From: Methylobacterium sp. Leaf91
GTDB taxonomy: Bacteria; Pseudomonadota; Alphaproteobacteria; Rhizobiales; Beijerinckiaceae
Assembly (NCBI RefSeq): GCF_001422815.1
Contig: NZ_LMMP01000049.1
Coordinates: 155,026 to 219,025 of the forward strand
Direction of reading: 5' to 3'
DNA length: 64,000 nucleotides
Part shown: positions 9,036 through 17,102 of the stretch, piece after piece
Position numbering within the stretch: position 1 is the stretch's first letter
How the letters are laid out: the number at the start of each line of letters is the position of its first letter
Program-made: the position numbers and the translations under genes
The notes under the pieces: generated by a model
Database searches by the model: none
The model's input: only the letters and a program-made list of their open reading frames with translations
Told to the model about the DNA's origin: nothing

Positions 9036-10187
9036 TCAGGCCCCGGCGAGGCAGGGCGAGACGAAGAGCTCCCCGCGATAGGCCCCGCGCAACGTGCGCA
9101 CGGACACGATCAGCCAGAGTAGGGTCAGCAGGCCGACGAGGCCCGCTCCGAGCCAGGCGAACCCGCTGAGTGCCGTCACTTCGCCGATCCGCAGGGTGGC
9201 CAGGGCATAGACGCCGAGCGGGAAGATGTAGCCCCACCAGCCGAGGTTGAACGGAACGCCGGCGCGTAGGTAGCGCACGGTGACGGCGAGCGAGAGCAGA
9301 AACCACCAGGCGCCGTAGCCCCAGAGGATCAGCGCGCCGATCAGGCCCGTGATCCTGAGGATCTCGGGCGCGCCGGCAAAACCGCCTGCCGCGAGGATCG
9401 GGCCACCGGCCTGCCCCAGCACGAGCAGGCCGAGCGCCCCGGTTCCGAGCGGACCGAGGGAGAGCCAGCTCGATGCGGCCATCTCACGCGGTGGCAAGTT
9501 GTGCAGCGCCATGCGCAGCACCAGGATCGCCAGGATGCTCAGCGCCAGCGGGACCGAGACGCCCCAGAGCACGAAGCTCGTGACGATGACGGCGAGTTGT
9601 TGGCTCTCGCCGCTCAAGGCTGGAGCGAGCAGGCCACCGGAGACGGCGACGACCTCGGCTGTCACCACTGGCAGCAGCCATACGGCCGTCATCTGGTCGA
9701 TGCGGTGCTCCTGACGGGTGAACATCAGGTAGGGGATCGCGACAGCACAGATCAGAGCGAGCGCCACGTCGAACCACCACAGTGGCAGTGCGATTCGGAC
9801 GGTCTCTGCGCCGAGATAGGGCGGACCGAATATCAGCAGCCCGTTCAGCAGCGTCGCCAGTGCCATCGGGATCGCCCCGAAGAACATCGACACCGTCGAG
9901 TGTCCGAAGATCCGTCGGGCGCCATCGAAGTAGAAGATCCAGCGCGCGCCGTAGACTAGGCAGAAGGTGGCGAAAAGCACGACGGAGGCGAGCCAGAGCC
10001 CGAGCGGCACAGGGGCCAGCAGGGCATGCGTCTCCGGCAGACGGTCGAGGGCCAAGGCGACCACGCCAGTGCCCATCACCACGGTGAACCAGTTCGGCGT
10101 GAATTGTCGGATCACGTCCCGCGGATGCTGGAGGCGCGAGAGCGGCTTTAGGCCTGTGCTGATCGCCAGCAGACTGGATTCGGACAC
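9036..10187 (-). CDS. TDT family transporter (TehA/SLAC1-like), probable sulfite exporter
   Basis: 383 residues with about ten transmembrane segments. The opening NWFTVVMGTGVVALAL is the conserved first helix of the tellurite-resistance/dicarboxylate (TDT) family, and FGHSTVSMFFGAIPMALATL is the family's second motif. TDT members include TehA, fungal Mae1/Ssu1 (sulfite efflux) and plant SLAC1 anion channels. Since the locus also has SorAB and a second sulfite oxidase, sulfite or another sulfur anion is the most sensible substrate; that is inference from context. It is read away from the small exported-protein gene at 10402, with an A+T-rich shared control region in between. Confidence 0.85.
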   Translation of the reverse strand: MSESSLLAISTGLKPLSRLQHPRDVIRQFTPNWFTVVMGTGVVALALDRLPETHALLAPVPLGLWLASVVLFATFCLVYGARWIFYFDGARRIFGHSTVSMFFGAIPMALATLLNGLLIFGPPYLGAETVRIALPLWWFDVALALICAVAIPYLMFTRQEHRIDQMTAVWLLPVVTAEVVAVSGGLLAPALSGESQQLAVIVTSFVLWGVSVPLALSILAILVLRMALHNLPPREMAASSWLSLGPLGTGALGLLVLGQAGGPILAAGGFAGAPEILRITGLIGALILWGYGAWWFLLSLAVTVRYLRAGVPFNLGWWGYIFPLGVYALATLRIGEVTALSGFAWLGAGLVGLLTLLWLIVSVRTLRGAYRGELFVSPCLAGA

Positions 10188-10281
10188 GGGGCGCTCTTGG
10201 GCTTCGGAGGGTCAACGCACCGGCTCTAGCACGACCCCGCATCGCGCGCCGCCGCGATAAACATCAACTCGCAAGCGGCGC

Positions 10282-10336
10282 TTAATCATCAAAACAATCG
10301 ATTAAAACTAGCTAATCAAACCATTAGTATGAATGG
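10282..10336. promoter_or_regulatory. A+T-rich divergent control region with two inverted repeats
   Basis: Between the TDT transporter (leftward) and the small exported protein (rightward) lies a short A+T-rich island. It holds TTAATC at 10282-10287 facing GATTAA at 10300-10305, and CCATT at 10321-10325 facing AATGG at 10332-10336. Such dyads in a divergent promoter are typical regulator sites. The LysR gene at 15.4-16.3 kb is a candidate binder, but no footprint-type evidence can be read from sequence. Confidence 0.4.
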
Positions 10337-10401
10337 TTGTCGGCCGCTACCTTCTTGTCATCACGAACCGACGTGACGACCCGACCAGAAGGATATCGAC
10401 C

Positions 10402-10635
10402 ATGACCCGTACGATCGCTGCCGTCGCCCTCGCCGCCTCCGCCCTCGTCGGCATGACGGGCCTCTCGCAGGCCCAGGGCCTCCGCGCTCCGCAGGTCCGC
10501 TTCATCACCAGCCCATCCGCACCGATCTACGGCGACGCCGATGGCGCCAACGCCAAGAACCCGGCACTCCCGGCCTACGCCCGTGGCCGCGGCCAGGAGA
10601 CCGGCGGCCCGGCGCGGGAACTGATCGGTCGCTGA
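10402..10635 (+). CDS. Small exported protein of the sulfite island
   Basis: 77 residues. The ATG at 10402 follows an AAGGA ribosome site; an upstream GTG-led extension lacks one and would bury the signal peptide. Residues 1-25 form a clean signal peptide ending SQAQG. The mature part is short, polar and low in Cys, with a Gly/Arg-rich end (YARGRGQETGGPARELIG). No family was recognised. It is followed after 78 bp by a 44-residue membrane peptide and then by sorA, all on the same strand, so it probably belongs to the same regulated unit. Confidence 0.6.
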   Translation: MTRTIAAVALAASALVGMTGLSQAQGLRAPQVRFITSPSAPIYGDADGANAKNPALPAYARGRGQETGGPARELIGR

Positions 10636-10713
10636 CAGCGCCCCCTTGGCCGCCGGGCATCCGTCCGGCGGCACGTGAAGCCTTCGAACACCCGAATGAC
10701 AGGGAGATCCATC

Positions 10714-10848
10714 ATGACCCGACCCACCTTCGAGACCACTGACGAGGCCCGGCAGGGCGAGACCAGCGGTCATATGCGCTGGGTCCTGTTCTGGACGGTC
10801 GCCCTGACTGTCGCCGCCGTCGGCACCGCCTGGCTGACGATCATCTGA
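10714..10848 (+). CDS. 44-residue single-helix membrane peptide
   Basis: A short frame from ATG 10714 to TGA 10848 with a strong AGGGAGATCC ribosome site. The product is MTRPTFETTDEARQGETSGH, followed by one hydrophobic helix (residues ~21-44) ending LTII. The layout (acidic tail, then one helix with Trp at both ends) is typical of small membrane subunits or stabilising peptides. It is on the sorA strand, 278 bp upstream. Many Methylobacterium-like genomes carry small proteins with this MTRPTFETT-like start, but I do not recall a function. Confidence rests on the ribosome site and helix, not on homology. Confidence 0.55.
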   Translation: MTRPTFETTDEARQGETSGHMRWVLFWTVALTVAAVGTAWLTII

Positions 10849-10866
10849 TCCGGCCGCCCGCCATTG

Positions 10867-10908
10867 ATCGGAGATCGGAAATCTTCGGATGATCGCAATC
10901 GGAGATCG
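10867..10908 (+). repeat. Direct repeats ATCGGAGATCG upstream of sorA
   Basis: ATCGGAGATCG occurs at 10867-10877 and again at 10898-10908, starts 31 bp apart, which is close to three helical turns. A related CAGATCTCTAACGATC stretch follows. The position, about 220-260 bp before the sorA start codon, suits an activator site. Confidence 0.45.
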
Positions 10909-11126
10909 TTCAGATCTCTAACGATCATTGGGTGGAATAATCATCTCGCTGTAGCATCTCGTTCACGGAGAGGACGCCTCTTTGCCGGGATGACATGGAT
11001 CGACGACCCGAGTTTCCGGCGGCGAGACCGAACCGTCCCGACCGACGCCAATGCCGTCCGCCGACGGCGACACCGAGATCCAGCGACCGGCCGACGCGGC
11101 CCAACAAACGATTCCAGGGAGACATC

Positions 11127-12350
11127 ATGCGCCATCTGCACGAACCGTTGAACCGCCGCCTCGTCCTGGGTGGCCTAGGGGTCGGCAGCCTCGCCGCCGC
11201 CATGCCGGCCTGGGCCGCGGGCTCGGTGAAGCTTCCGCTGCCCGGCGGCCCGGACGAGCGGGCGCTGACCACCGCCTTTCCGGGCAAGGCCGAGATGATC
11301 CTTCAACGCACCCATCCGCCGCTGCTGGAGACGCCGTTCTCGGTGTTCGACGAGGGCGTGTTCACCCCTAACGACCGCTTCTACGTCCGTTGGCACTGGG
11401 CCTCGATCCCGACCGAAGTCGATGCCGGCACCTTCCGTCTTAAGGTCCACGGCCACGTCGATAAGGAACTCTCGCTCTCGCTCGACGCCATCGCCGGCCT
11501 GCCGCGCTTCGAGATCGCCGCGGTGAACCAGTGCTCGGGCAATTCACGCGGGCTGTTCGAGCCGCGGGTGCCCGGCGCGCAATGGGCCAACGGCTCGATG
11601 GGCAACGCCCGCTGGACCGGGGTACGCCTCAAGGACGTGCTCGAACGCGCTGGGGTGAAGTCCGGCGCCGTGCAGGTGCGCTTCAACGGCCTCGACGAGC
11701 CCGTGGTCGACGACGCGCCGGACTTCAAGAAGTCGCTCGATCTCGACCACGCCAACAATGGTGAGGTGATGATCGCCTACGCGATGAACGGCGAGCAGCT
11801 CCCGCTGCTCAACGGTTTCCCGCTCCGCCTCGTGGTGCCGGGCTGGTATTCGACCTACTGGGTCAAGATGCTGTCCGACATCGAGGTGCTGGACAAGCCC
11901 GACGACGGGTACTGGATGAAGACCGCCTACCGCATCCCGGACGTGCCGGGCGCCAACATCAAGCCCGGCCAGACCGGCTTCAAGACGGTGCCGATCAACA
12001 GGATGGTGCCGCGCTCCTTCGTCACCAACCTGACCGACGGCGCCAAGGTGGCGGCCGGAACGCCGGTGGCCCTTCGCGGCATCGCTTTCGGCGGCGATTG
12101 CGGGGTAAAGGCGGTCGACTTCTCCGGAGACGGCGGGGCGACGTGGTTTCCGGCGCAACTCGGCGCGGACGAGGGCCCCTACAGCTTCCGCCGCTTCGAC
12201 GGCAGCCTGCCGGCGCTGGCCGCCGGCACCCATGCGGTTAAGGTCCGCTGCACCAATACCAACGGCGTCGCCCAGGGCATGGACCAGGTCTGGAACGCCA
12301 ACGGCTTCATGCAGAACGGCATAGAGACCGTGTCCTTCCAGGCCGCTTGA
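11127..12350 (+). CDS. sorA: Sulfite dehydrogenase catalytic (molybdopterin) subunit SorA
   Basis: 407 residues, the length of Starkeya SorA. Start ATG 11127 follows AGGGAGA. The N-terminus has twin arginines in NRRLVLGGLGVGS, a Tat-type export signal, ending at about AWAAG. The sulfite-oxidase molybdenum domain holds the ligand Cys in VNQCSGNSRGLFEPR and the phrase WTGVRLKDVLERAGV. The C-terminal part is the Mo-co dimerisation domain with GDCGVKAVDFSGDGG. SorA oxidises sulfite to sulfate in the periplasm and passes electrons to a c-type cytochrome; the cytochrome gene follows 11 bp later. Two further genes downstream extend the island. Confidence 0.93.
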   Translation: MRHLHEPLNRRLVLGGLGVGSLAAAMPAWAAGSVKLPLPGGPDERALTTAFPGKAEMILQRTHPPLLETPFSVFDEGVFTPNDRFYVRWHWASIPTEVDAGTFRLKVHGHVDKELSLSLDAIAGLPRFEIAAVNQCSGNSRGLFEPRVPGAQWANGSMGNARWTGVRLKDVLERAGVKSGAVQVRFNGLDEPVVDDAPDFKKSLDLDHANNGEVMIAYAMNGEQLPLLNGFPLRLVVPGWYSTYWVKMLSDIEVLDKPDDGYWMKTAYRIPDVPGANIKPGQTGFKTVPINRMVPRSFVTNLTDGAKVAAGTPVALRGIAFGGDCGVKAVDFSGDGGATWFPAQLGADEGPYSFRRFDGSLPALAAGTHAVKVRCTNTNGVAQGMDQVWNANGFMQNGIETVSFQAA

Positions 12351-12361
12351 GGAGACCAGCC

Positions 12362-12700
12362 ATGAACCCGATCCGCCCTGCGGCCCTCATCGCCGCGCTC
12401 GCCTTGTCTCCTCTGGTGGCGCTCGCCGCCCCGGCCCCCGAGCCGATGCGCTTCACCTCGCAATCCATTGCGATGCCGACCTCCGACCGGATCTTCCCCG
12501 ACGGGCCGGGGGCCGAGGCCGTCAACAACAACTGCCTTGCCTGCCACTCGGCCGGGATGGTGCTGACCCAGCCCAAGCTCACCAAGGCGCAGTGGACCGA
12601 GACCGTGAACAAGATGGTTCACGTCTACAAGGCACCGGTCGATCAGGCCGACGTGCAGACCATCATCGATTACCTCACGGCGTTGAAGCCGACGCCCTGA
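12362..12700 (+). CDS. sorB: Small periplasmic cytochrome c, SorB-like electron acceptor of SorA
   Basis: 112 residues, from an ATG with GAGGAGACC immediately upstream. A signal peptide (about 1-22, ending ALAAP) precedes one heme motif, CLACH, in NNNCLACHSAG, and an axial Met candidate is in TVNKMVHVYKA. It ends with a helix of the DVQTIIDYL type common in class I cytochromes. With SorA directly upstream and only 11 bp between, this is the expected monoheme acceptor that carries sulfite electrons to the respiratory chain. The assignment as SorB rests on heme motif, size and neighbour. Confidence 0.88.
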   Translation: MNPIRPAALIAALALSPLVALAAPAPEPMRFTSQSIAMPTSDRIFPDGPGAEAVNNNCLACHSAGMVLTQPKLTKAQWTETVNKMVHVYKAPVDQADVQTIIDYLTALKPTP

Positions 12701-12708
12701 ACCCCCGA

Positions 12709-12748
12709 TTCCCGAGGCCGCCGCGCTTTTTTCGCCGGCCTCGGGGAA
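12709..12748 (+). terminator. Hairpin after sorB
   Basis: TTCCCGAGGCCG (12709-12720) pairs with CGGCCTCGGGGAA (12736-12748), with one bulge. The loop holds a run of six T. The T run lies in the loop and not after the stem, so it may be a processing or attenuation hairpin and not a simple terminator. Confidence 0.45.
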
Positions 12749-12885
12749 TAGACCGCGCCTTCCGGCGTCTCCTCAGGGCGATGCACGGCCGGCCCGGCCT
12801 TGCACGACGGATTTCCGATTTCGAACCAGCCCTCACGGCAGGCCCCGGCCGCCGAACGAGCGCGCATGCCCGAGAGACACGCTTC

Positions 12886-13869
12886 ATGACCCATATCCGC
12901 ACCAGCCTGCGCGCCCTCGTCGCCGGAGCCGCCTTGCTCCTCGCCCAGGGCCAGCCCGGGTTCGCCGCCGGTTTCGACGGGGCGATCAAGAACAACGCGC
13001 TGGCGCTGAACGCCGCCGGTACGGTCGCCGCTGTGTCGAACAGCGAAGAGAGCGCCGTCATCGTCTACGACGTCGCCAAGGGCACGGTGCTGCGCCGCCT
13101 CGACGGCTTCGTGACCCCGCGCAACATCGTGTTCGCGCCGGACGGCGCCCGCTTCTACGTCTCCGACAGCGGCACCGGCCGGATCACGGTCTACGAGACC
13201 GCCACCGGCAAGGAAGCCGGCGTTCTCGCCGCGGGCCCCGGCGCGTTCGGCACGGTGCTCTCGGCCGACGGGACCAAGCTCTACGTCAATAACGAGGCCG
13301 CGAGCACGCTGACCGTGTTCGACACCAGGACCATGCTCGCCGAGGCTGTGATCCCCGGCTTCGCGCAGCCGCGCCAGGGCGTGAAGTTGTCGCCGGACGG
13401 CAAGACCGTGTTCGTGACGAACTTCCTCGGCGACAAGATCACGTTGGTCGATACCGCCACCAACAAGATCACCGGCGAGATCGCCGGGTTCGACAAGCTG
13501 CGCGCCATCTCGATCACCAAGGACGGTAAGACGCTGTTTGCCGCCAACAGCGGCCGCAACACGATCGGCGTGGTCGATGTCGCCGCCCGTAAGGTCACGT
13601 CCGAGGTGGCGGTGGGCAAGGACCCCTACGGCGCCGCGCTGACCCCGGACGGGCGCTTCGTCTATTCGGGCAATCTCAAGGACAACTCCTTGTCGGTGAT
13701 CGACACCGGCACCCTCAAGGTCGTCGCCACGGTGACCGGCCTGAACGAGCCGCGCCAGGCGATCGCGTTCTCGGCCGACAACGCCCACGCCTACGTCCTC
13801 AACCGCGACCTTAGCGTCGCCGTGGTGGACCGGGCGAAGAACGCGGTCATCTCGACCATGAAGCCCTGA
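12886..13869 (+). CDS. Exported YVTN-type beta-propeller protein
   Basis: 327 residues from ATG 12886 (GAGAGAC upstream). Signal peptide about 1-31 (ending GFAAG). The rest is a series of roughly 40-residue repeats with the pattern SPDGKTVFVTNFLGDKITL, VDTATNKITGEI and VDVAARKVTSEVAVGKDP. These are blades of a YVTN/WD-like seven-bladed propeller. Such proteins are common near periplasmic oxidoreductases and often act as scaffolds or metal-linked factors, but no catalytic residues can be named. It lies between sorAB and the second sulfite oxidase on the same strand, so a role in maturation or electron transfer is possible. Confidence 0.8.
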   Translation: MTHIRTSLRALVAGAALLLAQGQPGFAAGFDGAIKNNALALNAAGTVAAVSNSEESAVIVYDVAKGTVLRRLDGFVTPRNIVFAPDGARFYVSDSGTGRITVYETATGKEAGVLAAGPGAFGTVLSADGTKLYVNNEAASTLTVFDTRTMLAEAVIPGFAQPRQGVKLSPDGKTVFVTNFLGDKITLVDTATNKITGEIAGFDKLRAISITKDGKTLFAANSGRNTIGVVDVAARKVTSEVAVGKDPYGAALTPDGRFVYSGNLKDNSLSVIDTGTLKVVATVTGLNEPRQAIAFSADNAHAYVLNRDLSVAVVDRAKNAVISTMKP

Positions 13870-13876
13870 GGCGTCG

Positions 13877-13910
13877 CGCGCCGGGTGCCTTCTCGGCTCC
13901 CGGCGCGTTC
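13877..13910 (+). terminator. Terminator-like hairpin after the propeller gene
   Basis: CGCGCCGGG (13877-13885) pairs perfectly with CCCGGCGCG (13899-13907), followed by TTC. It begins 8 bp after the propeller gene stop. The stem is strong and the T tract weak. Confidence 0.5.
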
Positions 13911-13948
13911 CCGATGTCGACACGTCACGAACGCAGGACAAAGACCCC

Positions 13949-15034
13949 ATGCTCGGCCTGTTCCAGCGCAAGGACCGCCTCATCGTCCACGGAAAGGCGC
14001 CCTACAACGCCGAGCCGCCGCTCGATCGCCTGCGCGCGGCCTTCCTGACTGATCAGGCCGACTTCTACGTCCGCAGCCACGGTGACATCCCGGACCTCGA
14101 CGCCGACAGCTACCGCCTGATTATCGACGGGATGGTCGCGACGTCGCTCGACCTCTCGCTCGCCGATCTCAAGGAACGCTTCGCGCCCGTCACCGTCACG
14201 GCGGTGATGCAATGCGCCGGCAACCGCCGGGCCGACATGCTGGCGGTGGCGCCGGTCTCCGGCGACCCGTGGGCGCCCGGCGCCATCGGCAACGCGGAAT
14301 GGACCGGCGTGCGCCTCGCCGAGGTGCTGCGCGCGGCCGGCCTCGACGCGGGGGGCGCACGTCACGTCGCCTTCGAGAGCCACGACCGGATCGCCCATAC
14401 GGACACGCGCTTCGGCGCCTCGATCCCGCTCGCCAAGGCTCTCGCCCCCGAGACGCTGCTCGCCTTCGCGATGAACGGCGAGCTTCTCGCCCCCGAGCAC
14501 GGTCACCCGCTGCGTGTTGTGGTGCCGGGCTTTGCCGGCATCCGCAGCCCGAAATGGCTCGCCCGCATCACGGTGCAGGATCACCCCTCCAACAACCCGA
14601 TGCAGGCCGACGACTACAAGCTGTTTCCGCCCGACGTGACCGCCGAGACCGCGGACCCCGCCCACGGCATCACCATCGAGGCGATGCCGCTCAACAGCGC
14701 GATCTGCGAGCCCGCCCGCGGCGCGGCGTTGAAGGCCGGCCGGCACGCGATCCGCGGCTACGCCATCGCCAGTGACCGCGCGGTCGCCCGCGTCGATGTC
14801 TCGACGGATGGCGGTCGCAGCTGGGCGCAGGCCCGGATCGACCGCGACGCCGACGCACCCTACGCCTGGACGTTCTGGGAGATCGAGCGCGAGCTGACGA
14901 CCGGCGAGCACGAACTCGCGGTACGGGCCTGGGATTCCGCCGGCCAGACCCAGCCTGCGGCGCCGGACGACACCTGGAACTACAAGGGCTACCTCAGCGC
15001 CGCCTGGCACCGGGTGCGGGTAACGGTGGCCTGA
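13949..15034 (+). CDS. Sulfite oxidase-type molybdoenzyme without signal peptide
   Basis: 361 residues. There is no export signal, so the enzyme is probably cytoplasmic, unlike SorA in the same island. The molybdopterin domain has the ligand Cys in TAVMQCAGNRRADM and WTGVRLAEVLRAAGL, closely matching vertebrate and plant-type sulfite oxidases. The dimerisation domain has GYAIASDRAVARVDVS-TDGG and ends YKGYLSAAWHRVRV. Heme is absent, as in plant sulfite oxidase and bacterial SorT-type enzymes. The likely reaction is sulfite to sulfate with O2 or an unknown partner. Start at ATG 13949. It converges with the DUF202 gene, leaving 3 bp. Confidence 0.9.
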   Translation: MLGLFQRKDRLIVHGKAPYNAEPPLDRLRAAFLTDQADFYVRSHGDIPDLDADSYRLIIDGMVATSLDLSLADLKERFAPVTVTAVMQCAGNRRADMLAVAPVSGDPWAPGAIGNAEWTGVRLAEVLRAAGLDAGGARHVAFESHDRIAHTDTRFGASIPLAKALAPETLLAFAMNGELLAPEHGHPLRVVVPGFAGIRSPKWLARITVQDHPSNNPMQADDYKLFPPDVTAETADPAHGITIEAMPLNSAICEPARGAALKAGRHAIRGYAIASDRAVARVDVSTDGGRSWAQARIDRDADAPYAWTFWEIERELTTGEHELAVRAWDSAGQTQPAAPDDTWNYKGYLSAAWHRVRVTVA

Positions 15035-15037
15035 CCG

Positions 15038-15409
15038 TCACGCCCAGAGCAGGGCGGTGGCAGCGAGGCCCGAGATCGCGATGAGCAGGGCCGCAACCCC
15101 GACGGTGAGGATGCGCGGCATCATCGGGATCTCGGCATGAGCGAGTCGCGCCCGGATCGCTCGGTCCCGCCATGCGGCGCCGGCGAACGAGGCGAGCGCA
15201 CAGGCGATCAGCGTGAGCGACAGCACCTTCAGTGGCCAGACCGCCAGCACCTCTCGCAGGAAGCGCTGCGCGGCCAGGCCGACGCCGAGGAAGGCGAGCC
15301 CGGTGCGAAGCCACGCCACGAAGGTGCGCTCGGCTGCCAGCACCGTGCGGTCCTCGGCGAGCCTGACCCGCGGGTCGTCGGGGGGAACGGGTTTCGCGGG
15401 CTCGCTCAT
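15038..15409 (-). CDS. DUF202 (YidH-type) membrane protein
   Basis: 123 residues. Soluble N-terminus with the family signature LAEDRTVLAAERTFVAWLRT, followed by three hydrophobic helices (about 35-52, 62-80, 100-121). DUF202/YidH proteins are small inner-membrane proteins of unknown job. The ATG overlaps the stop of the LysR gene by 4 bases, so it is the last member of a coupled leftward chain. No specific link to sulfite can be claimed beyond location. Confidence 0.85.
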   Translation of the reverse strand: MSEPAKPVPPDDPRVRLAEDRTVLAAERTFVAWLRTGLAFLGVGLAAQRFLREVLAVWPLKVLSLTLIACALASFAGAAWRDRAIRARLAHAEIPMMPRILTVGVAALLIAISGLAATALLWA

Positions 15410-16296
15410 TCGGCATCCGCCGTTGCGATCAAATCGAGCAGCGCGTCGGCGGCCCGGCTGCGGTAGCGCTCCTTGTGGCGCAGTACCCGGAACGGCCGGC
15501 TCGGCAGGGCGAACGCCGCCCGTACCAGGGTCCCGGCTCGAAGCGCTGCGGCGACCACGGTCTCGGACAGCACGGCGGCCCCGCCCCCGGCCTCGACGGC
15601 GGCGCGGACCGCCTCGTTCGAGGGCAATTCGAGTGTGACTTGGAGTTGAGCCGCAGCGAGGCCGGCCGCACCCAGCGCCGCCTCAAAGGCCGAGCGGGTT
15701 CCCGATCCCCCCTCGCGCAGCACCCAGTCGGCCCCGGCGAGGTCCTTGGGTTCAAGGGCGGTCGCTCCGGCGAAGGGATGGCCTGGGGCGACCACGAGGA
15801 CGAGCTGGTCATGAGCAATGGTGGTGCTCGCGAGCGTCGGGTCGTCCAGCGCCCCCTCGACGAAGCCGAGTTCGGCCTGCCCGGCGCGGACCGCATCGGC
15901 AGCGTCGGTGGTGTTGCCCACCGCCAGCCGGATGGCGATCTCAGGGTAGGCCCGGCGGAAGGCGACAAGGTGGCGCGGCAGCCAGTCGCTGGCGATGGTC
16001 TGGCTGGCGTAGAGGGCCAGCGTCCCGCGTCGCATGCCGCTGAGGTCGGCGAGCACCAGCTCGGCGGCCTCGGCCCGGGCGAGCACCGCGCGGGCCTCGA
16101 CGAGGAACACGCGTCCCGCCTCGGTCAGCTCGATCCCGCGGCCGACCCGATGGAACAGCTTGGTCGCGTGTCGTCCCTCGATATTGGCGATCGCCGTGCT
16201 GACCGCCGACTGCACGAGGTTCAGCGCCTCGGCAGCCCGGGTTACGTGCTGCCGCTCGGCCACCGCCACGAAGATGCGGAGTTGGTCGAGGGTCAT
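15406..16296 (-). CDS. LysR-family regulator, probable sulfite/YeiE- or CysB-like
   Basis: 296 residues. N-terminal winged helix-turn-helix with MTLDQLRIFVAVAERQHVTR and SAVSTAIANIEGRHATKLFH. The effector domain starts around residue 90 (GTLALYASQTIASDWLPRHL), with TLELPSNEAVRAAVEAGGG near the end, as in CysB/CbbR-like sensors. YeiE-type LysR proteins sense sulfite and control yeiH genes; the yeiH, TDT and sulfite oxidase genes nearby make that an attractive assignment, but it is inferred. It overlaps the anti-sigma stop by 4 bases, so it is translated from an operon that also makes an ECF sigma factor. Confidence 0.85.
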   Translation of the reverse strand: MTLDQLRIFVAVAERQHVTRAAEALNLVQSAVSTAIANIEGRHATKLFHRVGRGIELTEAGRVFLVEARAVLARAEAAELVLADLSGMRRGTLALYASQTIASDWLPRHLVAFRRAYPEIAIRLAVGNTTDAADAVRAGQAELGFVEGALDDPTLASTTIAHDQLVLVVAPGHPFAGATALEPKDLAGADWVLREGGSGTRSAFEAALGAAGLAAAQLQVTLELPSNEAVRAAVEAGGGAAVLSETVVAAALRAGTLVRAAFALPSRPFRVLRHKERYRSRAADALLDLIATADAE

Positions 16297-17102
16297 GGTT
16301 GCCGCGGCGGAACCGGCAATCCACGGACCTGCGCGTCAACCGCCTGCGCGACGGTCAAAAGCCGCGCTTCGTCGGTGCGACCGGTGACGACGTAGGACAT
16401 GCCGCCATCGACCCAGGAGAAGGCGGCGACGTCGCCCTCGCGGGCGAAGCGGAACACCGTGCGGCCATCCGCATCGCCTACGCGGCTGTAGAGCGTCAGC
16501 CGGGTGCCGTGATCGTCATCGTACATCAGCATCGCGGCGGATTCGGAACCCGCCGGCAGCAGCCGGCCCCCCATCAGGCGGAAGCCGTAGGCCGTGAGGT
16601 CGGGGGTGGTCACCGCCCGGCCGAGGCGCTTCGAGAGCCACGTCACGAGGTGTGGCTTCTCATCGGCGCGCACCTCCACTGGATGCACCGCCTCGACCAC
16701 GTAGGTGCGGAAGGCCGCCACCGCGTCGTCGGTCGCCGGCTCGGTTCGCGCGAGCGTGACCGTGGGTACCTGCCGCGCGGCATGGCCGAACCAGCCGGCG
16801 GCACCGCCAACCGCGAGGCAGAGCACGGCCGCAGCCGCGACCGGAAGCCAGCGCCCGGTTATCGGGCGATGTCGCGAGCGGATGTTGGCCACCCGGAGCC
16901 GCGCCGGGATCGCCTCCTCGGCGATCGGCGCGAGGCGGGCACGCAAGCGCTCGCGCAGGGCGCGATCCGCCGAGACCTCGGCCGCCCGCGCGGGGTTTCC
17001 CCTGAGCCATGCCTCGACCAGTGCCTGCCGCTCCGGTTCGAGACGACCGTCGATCAGGCCGTGCAGGTCGTCCTCGCCGACCGGGCGTGGATCCCCGCTC
17101 AT
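16293..17102 (-). CDS. Anti-sigma factor, one-helix membrane type
   Basis: 269 residues. The cytoplasmic N-terminus (about 1-75) has an anti-sigma layout, EDDLHGLIDGRLEPERQALV, then a single transmembrane helix at about 86-106 (LPVAAAAVLCLAVGGAAGWF) and a periplasmic domain of about 160 residues. There is no HxxxCxxC zinc motif in the N-terminal part, so it is not a zinc-type anti-sigma factor. It overlaps the sigma gene stop by 4 bases, the usual arrangement for a partner pair. It likely holds the ECF sigma at the membrane until an envelope signal arrives. Confidence 0.85.
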   Translation of the reverse strand: MSGDPRPVGEDDLHGLIDGRLEPERQALVEAWLRGNPARAAEVSADRALRERLRARLAPIAEEAIPARLRVANIRSRHRPITGRWLPVAAAAVLCLAVGGAAGWFGHAARQVPTVTLARTEPATDDAVAAFRTYVVEAVHPVEVRADEKPHLVTWLSKRLGRAVTTPDLTAYGFRLMGGRLLPAGSESAAMLMYDDDHGTRLTLYSRVGDADGRTVFRFAREGDVAAFSWVDGGMSYVVTGRTDEARLLTVAQAVDAQVRGLPVPPRQP

